A DNA stretch of 64,000 nucleotides from Mimachlamys varia (taxonomy: Eukaryota > Mollusca > Bivalvia > Pectinida > Pectinidae). Under the pieces are notes generated by a model. That model searched no databases. It was not told the origin of the DNA and worked only from the letters and a program-made list of their open reading frames with translations. The stretch is from NCBI GenBank assembly GCA_947623455.1, contig OX392527.1, forward strand, positions 53,922,401 through 53,986,400. The letters are read 5' to 3'. The position numbers and the translations under genes were made by a program. Below, one piece after another: positions 12,126 to 25,735 of this stretch (position 1 is the first letter of the stretch; each line of letters opens with the position of its first letter).

Positions 12126-13164
12126 CGGTTTCAAATAACAGTTTTATCGGGACCTGCTTTAATACATTTTTACTAGATATCATATTTATTGTGACGGTGC
12201 TGTTAAGGTCTCAGTTTGGATAGAAAAAATCACATCCAATGCTGTCCTACTTCGTTTAGATACGATTCTATTTCAGTGTGTTTTCACTTTTTCAGATTCG
12301 TGTTATTGTGTCTATTGTTAAAAGTATAAAGACCAATGGAAATGTTGATTATTAAACTGTGTTGTTATATTGTAATTTTGTACCTGATATTGACCTGTAA
12401 TTGATCCGAAATTTTGTTCATGTCAAATTGACCTCAATTTCATTTTAATTTCAGGTCAATTTCAAGTCAAGGCTTTTTCAGGTCAAATGTACTTGAAGAC
12501 ATTTTGCCTGTGTATACATTGGTTTCGTAAACAGTTTATTTTATTAAATATCAATCATAATGAAAAATGAAACATGTTCTCTTTTGGCGTATTAAAATCT
12601 TTTGATAAATATTTTACTCGTGTATGTACTGTGAAACCTCCCTCAAAGACCACCTCAGGATTAAGTCCACTTCGCTATTAAGACCACTTCGTTAAAGTCC
12701 CGAAAAACTCTTCTACATATCTTTGTATCTTAAGCTTAACTATTAAGACCAATTCACTATTAAGACCACTTTACTATTAAGACCACCCTGCTATTAAGAC
12801 CAGTTTTGAAAAGTCCCAAATACGTACCACTTTTCCACTAAGTTTCATCTCACTATTCAGACCACCGACCAAACACAGTCACCTGGTGTGTATTCCACTG
12901 TGTACACCTGTCAAGTTTCAGATCAGTATGCTGTATGTTGGTGTCAAATTGACTTATCAGTTATAATTACGTTGTGATTAACATCGTACAGCTTTGTTCA
13001 GGTCCAATAATATCTGTAACAAATTATAAGGTCCATGTGTTTGCAACAAGGCCCCAATATTCTGAATGTTCATTAACTTTTAAAAAAGAGAAAACCGAAG
13101 CCTCATCTTTATTTTAAACGATGGAATCTGTTGACATTATTTACTCGGATGTGACCTAGCTTTA
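12126..13164. other. 3' flank of the GCNT-like gene; degenerate repeat
   Basis: AT-rich DNA without exons. Positions about 12630-12880 hold a degenerate array built from ACTATTAAGACCAC-type words (about six to eight copies), which follows TGTGAAACCTCCCTCAAAGA. This resembles the terminal sequence of a dispersed DNA transposon, but no matching terminus was found. Confidence 0.4.
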
Positions 13165-13227
13165 AATGGTGGATGTCGTCGGTCAAAAAAGACGCTTACA
13201 CTTGCGGAAAGAACATCTTGTCTTATT

Positions 13228-13800
13228 AGGTCACCTGAGACGAAAGTCTCAAGTGACCTATTCTAATCGCATTTTGTCGGTCGTGGCCCTTCGTCCGTCG
13301 TCCGTCCGTAAACAATCTACATTTTCGACTTCTTTCAAAAACCACTGAATCAGTTTGAATGAAATTTGGCAGGAACCTCCCCTAGCCAAAAATGCACCAA
13401 AATTGTTAATCATATGGGCCCCTAGGGGCCTGAGGGGGGCCTAAAGGGGTAAATTAGTTAAATTTTCAACAATCTTCTTCTCCAGAAGCAGATATGCTGG
13501 AATCAAATACTATTCACCAATGGAAAGGTCTTAAATTGATTTATCAAAACTGTGAATGTCAAGCCTCGTAGATTTCAGGTTCCCCCTGGGGAGGGGCTGC
13601 ATTTTACTATAATTTATATAGGAAAATGACACTTTTGGATATATTTTTCAAACTTAATTATATGAACCATGAGATGACAGTTGGATATTGAAAGAATTTC
13701 GACTCTGGCCTACCCCTGGGCCCGGGCTGTGGTGTAGGGGCTCAAAAAGGTCAAACTGGCTAAAATTTCAACAACCTTCTTTAAACCCAGATGTGCCCGT
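13228..13800 (+). mobile_element. 5' part of a Helitron2/Helentron-like non-autonomous element
   Basis: Starts with a hairpin at 13228-13259 (AGGTCACCTGAGAC, GAAA loop, GTCTCAAGTGACCT; one G-T mismatch), followed by a CGTCCGTCGTCCGTCCGTAA segment. The same order is seen at the left end of the element at 50045. It then has two diverged internal units with GGGCCCCTAGGGGCC / CCTGGGCCC-type centres. It interrupts dispersed repeat A at TTATT. No 3' end is visible, so it is 3' truncated or decayed. No helicase is encoded. Confidence 0.55.
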
Positions 13801-14366
13801 TGACTTCTGTTACTGATTGACATTTTGTGATGACATTATGAAGCAAAGTTGGTTGGAATTAAACAAGTGGTACATTCGCGATACAGTTTGAACCGGCACA
13901 TGCGTCACGGACATATTCCACGATAAACGAACGCACTTGGACCGAACCATAGGCAGAGCTAAAAATCCACAGTTTCGGGTGAGAAATTAATAATATATTA
14001 AGAATAAAATGCCGTTATTTCATGCGTCCACTGAATTATATAACATATCTTTTACATTTTCATCTGGACTGACATTGTTTCAGAAATAAATAACGCAAAC
14101 TAGCAATAGTCAGCAATTTAGTTTCGCCCAGGTTCGTCTCGACCCCTCAACCTCTGAACATATCTATGAACAAAATTGGTGCATACATGATACTTACTAA
14201 ACTTAAATATAAGTCTTCCCCATACCGTTATATATATATGAGTACTGAGAAGGATTCAGAGGTTTTTTAAGATAGTAGTAGTTCGGCACATTCTGTATAT
14301 CCTTCTTCTCGATTCCTCATCAAAGTCCTATAGAATCTACTTACATACGTAACTTAATCCAGCCTT
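13801..14366. other. Gene-free spacer
   Basis: No coding, RNA or clear repeat signal beyond AT-rich sequence and a short TA run near 14230. Confidence 0.4.
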
Positions 14367-14800
14367 AACATCTAAACTAACTTCTCCATTAAGAACACCC
14401 GTCGATACCTACAACTAACCTCTCCATTCGGGACACCTTACGATACCTACAACTAACATCTCCATTCGGGACACCTTACGATACCTACAACTAACCTCTC
14501 CATTCGGGACACCTTACGATACCTACAACTAACCTCTCCATTCGGGACACCTTACGATACCTACAACTAACATCTACATTAGGACACCCTACGATAACTA
14601 CAACTTACATCTGATGTTGTAATGTAAATTCGGGACAGCCTGCAGTACCTTCAACTAACATCTACATTAGGACACCCTACGATAACTACAACTTACATCT
14701 AATGTTGTAATGTAAATTCGGGACAGCCTGCAGTACCTTCAACTAACATCTACATTAGGAACACCTTACGATACATACAACTAACCTCTACATAAGGGAC
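14367..14800. repeat. 38-bp minisatellite with longer variant units
   Basis: The unit has ACCTACAACTAACCTCTCCA then TTCGGGACACCTTACGAT. The first units are a uniform 38 bp. From about 14580 a longer compound unit (including AACTTACATCTGATGTTGTA) occurs twice, at about 14575-14660 and 14660-14745. Confidence 0.9.
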
Positions 14801-14984
14801 ATATCAGGTGCGCTCTTCTTGACTCCTAATAATTAAAAAAAACAAAACAACGTCCTAAGTGTAATTTTTCTATATCGGGTGTTTTATGGATTCCACAGAC
14901 CTCACAACCATAATTTAAAATACAAGCAACATTTGTATCGAAGACGTGAAGTTGTGTTTCAACATTGAAATAATTTCTTCTACA

Positions 14985-16345
14985 TACATTTGTTATGGCA
15001 AAAAGCGCCTCTTTACCTTGTTCAGCGATGTTTTCTGGAGTTTCTCTGAATTTCTAAATTTTCCATTGAAGTTTAACAAAACAACCAAGTAATTAAAATC
15101 ATCAACATTTTCTAGTTCGCGGCCATTATAGAACCATTTATCGCTTTCCCTTAATTTGCTCCCGTTTCTAAAAACCAACATCTTTGTTTTTTTCTGTATT
15201 TACTGTTAAACCTCACTCATTGGTATAAATCAACAATGTATTTAACATTTTTTTCAACCATTGGGTGTTTCAGCTAGCATAACCATATCATCAACGTACA
15301 TTAGCAAAAATAGTTTTAATGTTTGTGGTATTCAATGGAAGGACATTAATTTGTTAAAAACTTAATTTCATAATCATTAACAAACAAGGAAAACTTTATC
15401 TGAGACAGACTTGCCGCTTGGAATAATCCGTTTTGGCAATCAACGAAATCAGTCATATTATTTTCATATTCCACACAACATTTAACATCATTGTTCAAAG
15501 ACCGTATAATAGTCAACATTTTACCTGTCACGCCCTCTTTGATCAGTTTAAACCATAAATTCTGCCTGTTAAAAATTCAAATGCTTTTTTATAGTCAATA
15601 AAACAACAATATAATCTCTTTTTAAAGGTTTTACTAATTAAAGGCCCAATATACGTAACTTCAAGAAAGTGTTCGTTGTTGGCCCACTTCAACAACAAGC
15701 CGAAGCTAGAAGGCTCTTCAAAAATGGACGCGTGTTTACAAATACCGAGTTTCAACTACTGCTGTATAGGTAACTGCGTAAGAATTCATCTGGAATATTG
15801 CTGATGCCATTTAATCTTAACTAAATCTATAAATATAATAAGTTTTAAGGATTGATTTTCGCTTCAAGTTTTGCCGAAAGTTACATATATTGGGCATTTA
15901 ACGTCTGCAGAGCAAATATAGCATCAACTGTTGACATATTTCTCTTAAAGCCGAACTGAGCGTCGCCAATCAATGAGTATATCATATCAAAATCAATAAA
16001 TCGTTTATTCAAAATTGATGTAAAAAGTTTACCGGCAACTTATTAATGTTATGCCACGATAGTTATTGGTATCATTCATATCGCCCTTTTAAAAAAAAGA
16101 GGTACTATATTACCAACATATCAAGACTTGGGATAATTTCCAGATTAAAAAATATTATTAAATACTTCAACTACACAATGTAAGAGAACACCTTGACCTT
16201 TAATGAAATATTCACTGAGTAATGACCACACGCTTTAGCACTACACAGTTTGTTAATAGCATTTACAATTTCTCCTTCGGTAATGTCACAATATAATTCT
16301 TGAAACACAGAATCTGGTATATTTTCATCTAGGTAAGTATCTTAA
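14985..16345 (-). mobile_element. Decayed non-LTR retrotransposon, reverse transcriptase fragment
   Basis: Minus-strand fragments line up as a LINE reverse transcriptase broken by stops and frameshifts. In order from high to low coordinate: ITEGEIVNAINKLCSAKACG (about 16180-16290), RLYCCFIDYKKAFEFL (about 15570-15625), MTGKMLTIIRSLNNDVK with LSQIKFSLFVNDYE (15346-15531), the catalytic box LLMYVDDMVMLAETP (about 15270-15315), and LVFRNGSKLRESDKWFYNG with FNYLVVLLNFNGKF (14993-15181). No endonuclease domain is recognisable. A second partial copy of the N-terminal segment (YLDGIIPDSVLQEL) lies at 16727-16936. The element is a relic; the clade is not assigned. Confidence 0.8.
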
Positions 16346-16369
16346 AAATCAATAACCACTCGAATTCTT

Positions 16370-16720
16370 CATTTCCATAATTCAAACTTGTAATATCAAT
16401 ATATCGATTATCTAATGTCCATCATTATAGCATATTATAACACACTCAGAATTACTACGACTAACAAAGTCGAAGCATGTGTAATATCAATTAATCTGTA
16501 ATTTAAAATTGTGATAAAACTCATGATTCCATAATTCCATAATTCGAATTTTTGATTTTCATAATTCCAATTTTTAATATCAATTAATCGATTTATGGAT
16601 ATCCATAATTACAATTTTGGAGATGCAGTCTTCTGACGTCAATATATTGAATTATTGATTTCCATAATTCAAATTATGGACATTAGAAATTGGCTTTTGT
16701 AATATCAATAAATCGACTAA
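16370..16720. repeat. AT-rich degenerate repeats
   Basis: Irregular repetition of ATAATTCCAATTTTTAATAT and TATCAATTAATCGATTTATG-type words. No coding signal. It lies between the two copies of the LINE fragment and may be part of the same decayed insertion. Confidence 0.5.
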
Positions 16721-17094
16721 CTTGTATCAACAACTATTAGATATTAGAATGTAACCAGAATTACTACATCGAAAAAGCCGAAGCGTGTGTAATATAATTA
16801 AATCTGTAATTTGAAAATGTAATATTGAGTTAGAGACGTATAAATCAGAATATATTGAATTAAATCTTCTAGGAAAAATAATGTCAGAATCTAATTCTTG
16901 AAGCACAGAATCTGGGATAATTCCATCTAGGTACAAAGATCAAAGTCCCTGAGTTTGATCGTTTGGTTCAAAGCTCAAGGATTGATGAGTTTGGGAGATT
17001 TTTAGGTTTATTAGCAGCGCCCTTTGTTACCTGTCAGTTCTCTAGCTCAAACTTGGTTTAAGTTAATGACAATTTCAGTGTAAAGACACAACAA

Positions 17095-17262
17095 CAAAAG
17101 GTATTTGTACTAGAACATCATCCGAACTCAGAGTCTATTAAACTGAGGACAACATATTATATTAGGAAAGATTTGAACGGAGAACCTAAAAAAAGTACAC
17201 GTGAACAAGACCAGGTGTTCCGTAAGAGTAAGTGTATTCTACTTCATAGACGACATCCGCCA
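17095..17262 (-). repeat. Dispersed repeat family A, minus-strand copy
   Basis: Reverse-complement copy of the family described at 8877-9060; CATCCGAACTCAGAGTCTAT and GACCAGGTGTTCCGTAAGAG are recognisable. It gives the uninterrupted form of the site that is split by the MITE at 11417-11680. Confidence 0.65.
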
Positions 17263-17506
17263 TATCCCAACTTATAAGTGTCTTTTAAGTTAAAATTTCG
17301 TATTGTTTTAATCAAAATAAGTACAATTGTAGACACACTAATGAACAGCATACCTTCCAAGGATACAGAACATGTTTCAATGAGACCAACATGGTGACAA
17401 TAAAACTTGCCAAAAGTCATTTTCAACCTTAACCTTAATGTCAAGGGGGGAATCAATAAGGAACTTCTTTAATGGAGATTTTTAAGTTGAGGAATTTTCA
17501 TGAAAC

Positions 17507-20500
17507 TGGGACCAGTAGTAGCGGCGCTGGTGGACAATTACTATCCAGGACCGAGATTATGTAACAACACTGGGGCCAGTATAGTAGCGGCGCTGTGGAC
17601 AATTACTACCCAGGACCGAGATTATGTAACAACACTGGGACCAGTAGTAGCGGCGCTGGTGGACAATTACTACCCAGGACCGAGATTATGTAACAACACT
17701 GGGACCAGTAGTAGCGGCGCTGGTGGACCATTACTACCCAGGACCGAGATTATGTAACAACACTGGGACCAGTAGTAGCGGCGCTGGTGGACAATTACTA
17801 CCCAGGACCGAGATTATGTAACAACACTGGGACCAGTAGTAGCGGCGGTGGTGGACAATTACTACCCAGGACCGAGATTATGTAACAACACTGGGACCAG
17901 TAGTAGCGGCGGTGGTGGACAATTACTACCCAGGACCGAGATTATGTAACAACACTGGGGCCAGTAGTAGCGGCGCAGGTGGACAATTACTACCCAGGAC
18001 CGAGATTATGTAACAACACTGGGACCAGTAGTAGCGGAACTGGTGGACAATTACTACCCAGGACCGAGATTATGTAACAACACTGGGACCAGTAGTAGCG
18101 GCGCTGGTGGACAATTACTATCCAGGACCGAGATTATGTAACAACACTGGGGCCAGTAGTAGCGGCGCTGGTGGACAATTACTACCCAGGACCGAGATTA
18201 TGTAACAACACTGGGACCAGTAGTAGCGGCGCTGGTGGACAATTACAATCCAGGACCGAGATTATGTAACAACACTGGGACCAGTAGTAGCGGCGCTGGT
18301 GGACAATTACTATCCAGGACCGAGATTATGTAACAACACTGGGACCAGTAGTAGCGGCGCTGGATGACAATTACAATCCAGGACCGAGATTATGTAACAA
18401 AAATCGGACCAGTAGTAGCGGCGCTGGTGGACAATTACTATCCAGGACCGAGATTATGTAACAACACTGGGACCAGTAGTAGCGGCGCTGGTGGACAATT
18501 ACAATCCAGGACCGAGATTATGTAACAACACTGGGGCCAGTATAGTAGCGGCGCTGGTGGACAATTACTATCCAGGACCGAGATTATGTAACAACACTGG
18601 GGCCAGTAGTAGCGGCGCTGGTGGACAATTACTATCCAGGACCGAGATTATGTAACAACACTGGGACCAGTAGTAGCGGCGCTGGTGGACAATTACTATC
18701 CAGGACCGAGATTATGTAACAACACTGGGACCAGTAGTAGCGGCGCTGGTGGACAATTACTATCCAGGACCGAGATTATGTAACAAAAATCGGACCAGTA
18801 GTAGCGGCGCTGGTGGACAATTACTATCCAGGACCGAGATTATGTAACAACACTGGGACCAGTAGTAGCGGCGGTGGTGGACAATTATTATCCAGGACCG
18901 AGATTATGTAACAAAAATCGGACCAGTAGTAGCGGCGCTGGTGGACAATTACCATCTAGGACCGAGATTATGTAACAACACTGGGACCAGTAGTAGCGGC
19001 GCTGGATGACAATTACTATCCAGGACCGAGATTATGTAACAGCACTGGGACCAGTATAGTAGCGGCGCTGGTGGACAATTACTTTCCAGGACCGAGATTA
19101 TGTAACAGCACTGGGACCAGTAGTAGCGGCGCTGGTGGACAATTACTATCCAGGACCGAGATTATGTAACAACACTGGGACCAGTAGTAGTGGCGCTGGT
19201 GGACTATTACTATCCAGGACCGAGATTATGTAACAACACTGCGACCAGTATAGTAGCGGCGCTGGTGGACAATTACTATCCAGGACCGAGATTATGTAAC
19301 AACACTGGGACCAGTAGTAGCGGCGGTGGTGGACAATTACTATCCAGGACCGAGATTATGTAACAACACTGGGACCAGTAGTAGCGGCGCTGGTGGACAA
19401 TTACTATCCAGGACCGAGATTATGTAACAACACTGCGACCAGTAGTAGCGGCGCTGGTGGACAATTACCATCTAGGACCGAGATTATGTAACAACACTGG
19501 GACCAGTAGTAGCGGCGCTGGTGGACAATTACTATCCAGGACCGAGATTATGTAACAGCACTTGGACCAGTAGTAGCGGCGCTGGTGGACCATTACTATC
19601 CAGGACCGAGATTATGTAACAACACTGGGACCAGTAGTAGTGGCGCTGGTGGACTATTACTATCCAGGACCGAGATTATGTAACAACACTGCGACCAGTA
19701 TAGTAGCGGCGCTGGTGGACAATTACTATCCAGGACCGAGATTATGTAACAACACTGGGACCAGTAGTAGCGGCGCTGGTGGACAATTACTATCCAGGAC
19801 CGAGATATGTAACAACACTGGGACCAGTAGTAGCGGCGCTGGTGGACAATTACTATCCAGGACCGAGATTATGTAACAGCACTGGGACCAGTAGTAGCGG
19901 CGCTGGTGGACCATTACTATCCAGGACCGAGATTATGTAACAACACTGGGACCAGTAGTAGTGGCGCTGGTGGACTATTACTATCCAGGACCGAGATTAT
20001 GTAACAACACTGCGACCAGTATAGTAGCGGCGCTGGTGGACAATTACTATCCAGGACCGAGATTATGTAACAGCACTGGGACCAGTAGTAGCGGCGCTGG
20101 TGGACCATTACTATCCAGGACCGAGATTATGTAACAACACTGGGACCAGTAGTAGTGGCGCTGGTGGACTATTACTATCCAGGACCGAGATTATGTAACA
20201 ACACTGCGACCAGTATAGTAGCGGCGCTGGTGGACAATTACTATCCAGGACCGAGATTATGTAACAACACTGGGACCAGTAGTAGCGGCGCTGGTGGACA
20301 ATTACTATCCAGGACCGAGATATGTAACAACACTGGGACCAGTAGTAGCGGCGCTGGTGGACAATTACTATCCAGGACCGAGATTATGTAACAAAAATCG
20401 GACCAGTAGTAGCGGCGCTGGTGGACAATTACTATCCAGGACCGAGATTATGTAACAACACTGGGACCAGTAGTAGCGGCGCTGGTGGACAATTACTATC

Positions 20501-23500
20501 CAGGACCGAGATTATGTAACAACACTGGGACCAGTAGTAGTGGCGCTGGTGGACTATTACTATCCAGGACCGAGATTATGTAACAACACTGCGACCAGTA
20601 TAGTAGCGGCGCTGGTGGACAATTACTATCCAGGACCGAGATTATGTAACAACACTGGAACCAGTAGTAGCGGCGCTGGTGGACAATTACTATCCAGGAC
20701 CGAGATTATGTAACAACACTGGGACCAGTAGTAGCGGCGCTGGTGGACAATTACTATCCAGGACCGAGATTATGTAACAACACTGCGACCAGTAGTAGCG
20801 GCGCTGGTGGACAATTACTATCCAGGACCGAGATTATGTAACAGCACTGGGACCAGTATAGTAGCGGCGCTGGTGGACAATTACTTTCCAGGACCGAGAT
20901 TATGTAACAGCACTGGGACCAGTAGTAGCGGCGCTGGTGGACAATTACTATCCAGGACCGAGATTATGTAACAACACTGGGACCAGTAGTAGTGGCGCTG
21001 GTGGACTATTACTATCCAGGACCGAGATTATGTAACAACACTGCGACCAGTATAGTAGCGGCGCTGGTGGACAATTACTATCCAGGACCGAGATTATGTA
21101 ACAACACTGGGACCAGTAGAAGCGGCGCTGGTGGACAATTACTATCCAGGACCGAGATTATGTAACAACACTGGGACCAGTAGTAGCGGCGCTGGTGGAC
21201 AATTACTATCCAGGACCGAGATTATGTAACAACACTGCGACCAGTAGTAGCGGCGCTGGTGGACAATTACCATCTAGGACCGAGATTATGTAACAACACT
21301 GGGACCAGTAGTAGCGGCGCTGGTGGACAATTACTATCCAGGACCGAGATTATGTAACAGCACTTGGACCAGTAGTAGCGGCGCTGGTGGACCATTACTA
21401 TCCAGGACCGAGATTATGTAACAACACTGGGACCAGTAGTAGTGGCGCTGGTGGACTATTACTATCCAGGACCGAGATTATGTAACAACACTGCGACCAG
21501 TATAGTAGCGGCGCTGGTGGACAATTACTATCCAGGACCGAGATTATGTAACAACACTGGGACCAGTAGTAGCGGCGCTGGTGGACAATTACTATCCAGG
21601 ACCGAGATATGTAACAACACTGGGACCAGTAGTAGCGGCGCTGGTGGACAATTACTATCCAGGACCGAGATTATGTAACAGCACTGGGACCAGTAGTAGC
21701 GGCGCTGGTGGACAATTACTATCCAGGACCGAGATTATGTAACAACACTGGGACCAGTAGTAGTGGCGCTGGTGGACTATTACTATCCAGGACCGAGATT
21801 ATGTAACAACACTGCGACCAGTATAGTAGCGGCGCTGGTGGACAATTACTATCCAGGACCGAGATTATGTAACAGCACTGGGACCAGTAGTAGCGGCGCT
21901 GGTGGACCATTACTATCCAGGACCGAGATTATGTAACAACACTGGGACCAGTAGTAGTGGCGCTGGTGGACTATTACTATCCAGGACCGAGATTATGTAA
22001 CAACACTGCGACCAGTATAGTAGCGGCGCTGGTGGACAATTACTATCCAGGACCGAGATATGTAACAACACTGGGACCAGTAGTAGCGGCGCTGGTGGAC
22101 AATTACTATCCAGGACCGAGATTATGTAACAAAAATCGGACCAGTAGTAGCGGCGCTGGTGGACAATTACTATCCAGGACCGAGATTATGTAACAACACT
22201 GGGACCAGTGGTGCGGCGCTGGTGGACAATTACTATCCAGGACCGAGATTATGTAACAACACTGGGACCAGTAGTAGTGGCGCTGGTGGACTATTACTAT
22301 CCAGGACCGAGATTATGTAACAACACTGCGACCAGTATAGTAGCGGCGCTGGTGGACAATAACTATCCAGGACCGAGATTATGTAACAACACTGGAACCA
22401 GTAGTAGCGGCGCTGGTGGACAATTACTATCCAGGACCGAGATTATGTAACAACACTGGGACCAGTAGTAGCGGCGCTGGTGGACAATTACTATCCAGGA
22501 CCGAGATTATGTAACAACACTGCGACCAGTAGTAGCGGCGCTGGTGGACAATTACTATCCAGGACCGAGATTATGTAACAACACTGGGACCAGTAGTAGC
22601 GGCGCTGGTGGACAATTACTATCCAGGACCGAGATTATGTAACAACACTGCGACCAGTATAGTAGCGGCGCTGGTGGACAATTACTATCCAGGACCGAGA
22701 TTATGTAACAACACTGGGACCAGTAGTAGCGGCGCTGGTGGACAATTACTATCCAGGACCGAGATTATGTAACAACACTGGGACCAGTAGTAGCGGCGCT
22801 GGTGGACAATTACTATCCAGGACCGAGATTATGTAACAGCACTGGGACCAGTAGTAGCGGCGCCGGTGGACCATTACTATCCAGGACCGAGATTATGTAA
22901 CAACACTGGGACCAGTAGTAGTGGCGCTGGTGGACTATTACTACCCAGGACCGAGATTATGTAACAACACTGCGACCAGTATAGTAGCGGCGCTGGTGGA
23001 CAATTACTATCCAGGACCGAGATTATGTAACAGCACTGGGACCAGTAGTAGCGGCGCTGGTGGACCTTTACTATCCAGGACCGAGATTATGTAACAACAC
23101 TGGGACCAGTAGTAGTGGCGCTGGTGGACTATTACTATCCAGGACCGAGATTATGTAACAACACTGCGACCAGTATAGTAGCGGCGCTGGTGGACAATTA
23201 CTATCCAGGACCGAGATTATGTAACAACACTGGGACCAGTAGTAGCTGCGCTGGTGGACAATTACTATCCAGGACCGAGATATGTAACAACACTGGGACC
23301 AGTAGTAGCGGCGCTGGTGGACAATTACTATCCAGGACCGAGATTATGTAACAAAAATCGGACCAGTAGTAGCGGCGCTGGTGGACAATTACTATCCAGG
23401 ACCGAGATTATGTAACAACACTGGGACCAGTAGTAGCGGCGCTGGTGGACAATTACTATCCAGGACCGAGATTATGTAACAAAAATCGGACCAGTAGTAG

Positions 23501-25735
23501 CGGCGCTGGTGGACAATTACTATCCAGGACCGAGATATGTAACAACACTGGGACCAGTAGTAGCGGCGCTGGTGGACAATTACTATCCAGGACCGAGATT
23601 ATGTAACAAAAATCGGACCAGTAGTAGCGGCGCTGGTGGACAATTACTATCCAGGACCGAGATTATGTAACAACACTGGGACCAGTAGTAGCGGCGCTGG
23701 TGGACAATTACTATCCAGGACCGAGATTATGTAACAACACTGGGACCAGTAGTAGTGGCGCTGGTGGACTATTACTATCCAGGACCGAGATTATGTAACA
23801 ACACTGCGACCAGTATAGTAGCGGCGCTGGTGGACAATTACTATCCAGGACCGAGATTATGTAACAACACTGGGACCAGTAGTAGCGGCGCTGGTGGACA
23901 ATTACTATCCAGGACCGAGATTATGTAACAACACTGGGACCAGTAGTAGCGGCGCTGGTGGACAATTACTATCCAGGACCGAGATTATGTAACAACACTG
24001 CGACCAGTAGTAGCGGCGCTGGTGGACAATTACTATCCAGGACCGAGATTATGTAACAACACTGGGACCAGTAGTAGCGGCGCTGGTGGACAATTACTAT
24101 CCAGGACCGAGATTATGTAACAACACTGCGACCAGTATAGTAGCGGCGCTGGTGGACAATTACTATCCAGGACCGAGATTATGTAACAGCACTGGGACCA
24201 GTAGTAGCGGCGCTGGTGGACCATTACTATCCAGGACCGAGATTATGTAACAACACTGGGACCAGTAGTAGTGGCGCTGGTGGACTATTACTATCCAGGA
24301 CCGAGATTATGTAACAACACTGCGACCAGTATAGTAGCGGCGCTGGTGGACAATTACTATCCAGGACCGAGATTATGTAACAACACTGCGACCAGTAGTA
24401 GCGGCGCTGGTGGACAATTACTATCCAGGACCGAGATTATGTAACAACACTGGGACCAGTAGTAGCGGCGCTGGTGGACAATTACTATCCAGGACCGAGA
24501 TTATGTAACAACACTGCGACCAGTATAGTAGCGGCGCTGGTGGACAATTACTATCCAGGACCGAGATTATGTAACAGCACTGGGACCAGTAGTAGCGGCG
24601 CTGGTGGACCATTACTATCCAGGATCGAGATTATGTAACAACACTGGGACCAGTAGTAGTGGCGCTGGTGGACTATTACTATCCAGGACCGAGATTATGT
24701 AACAACACTGCGACCAGTATAGTAGCGGCGCTGGTGGACAATTACTATCCAGGACCGAGATTATGTAACAACACTGGGACCAGTAGTAGCGGCGCTGGTG
24801 GACAATTACTATCCAGGACCGAGATTATGTAACAACACTGGGACCAGTAGTAGCGGCGCCGGTGGACAATTACTATCCAGGACCGAGATTATGTAACAAC
24901 ACTGGGACCAGTAGTAGCGGCGCTGGTGGACAATTACTATCCAGGACCGAGATTATGTAACAACACTGGGACCAGTAGTAGCGGCGCTGGTGGACAATTA
25001 CTATCCAGGACCGAGATTATGTAACAACACTGGGAGCAGTAGTAGCGGCGCTGGTGGACAATCACTATCCAGGACCGAGATTATGTAACAACACTGGGGC
25101 CAGTAGTAGCGGCGCTGGTGGACAATTACTACCCAGGACCGAGATTATGTAACAACACTGGGACCAGTAGTAGCGGCGCTGGTGGACAATTACTATCCAA
25201 GACCGAGATTATGTAACAACACTGGGACCAGTAGTAGCGGCGCTGGTGGACAATTACTACCCAGGACCGAGATTATGTAACAAAAATCGGACCAGTAGTA
25301 GCGGCGCTGGTGGACAATTACTATCCAAGACCGAGATTATGTAACAACACTGGGACCAGTAGTAGCGGCGCTAGTGGACAATTACTATCCAGGACCGAGA
25401 TTATGTAACAACACTGGGGCCAGTATAGTAGCGGCGCTGGTGGACAATTACTATCCAGGACCGAGATTATGTAACAACACTGGGACCAGTAGTAGCTGCG
25501 CTGGTGGACAATTACTATCCAGGACCGAGATTATGTAACAACACTAGGACCAGTAGTAGCGGCGCTGGTGGACAATCACTATCCAGGACCGAGATTATGT
25601 AACAACACTGGGGCCAGTATAGTAGCGGCGCTGGTGGACAATTACTACCCAGGACCGAGATTATGTAACAAAAATCGGACCAGTAGTAGCGGCGCTGGTG
25701 GACAATTACTATCCAGGACCGAGATTATGTAACAG
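17507..25735. repeat. 64-bp satellite array of about 8.2 kb (about 128 units) with higher-order structure
   Basis: The unit runs GGGACCAGTAGTAGCGGCGC, TGGTGGACAATTACTATCCA, GGACCGAGATTATGTAACAA, CACT. Variants are frequent and linked: CAGTATAGTAGCGG (+2), GAGATATGTAAC (-2), AAAATCGGACC in place of ACACTGGGACC, and TAGTGGCGCTGGTGGACTATT. The linked variants recur in blocks at 515 bp (19640/20155 and 21442/21957) and 1802 bp (19640/21442, 20155/21957), which shows segmental duplication within the array. Edge units at both ends (17.5-18.0 and 25.1-25.7 kb) use CTACCCAGG rather than CTATCCAGG. Every unit carries GCTGGTGG. Short ORFs in both strands are shadows of the repeat. Confidence 0.98.

Noticed and set aside
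17507..25735. Chi recombination hotspots
   Set aside because: The octamer match is exact, but Chi acts through bacterial RecBCD; kept only as an observation about the unit core.
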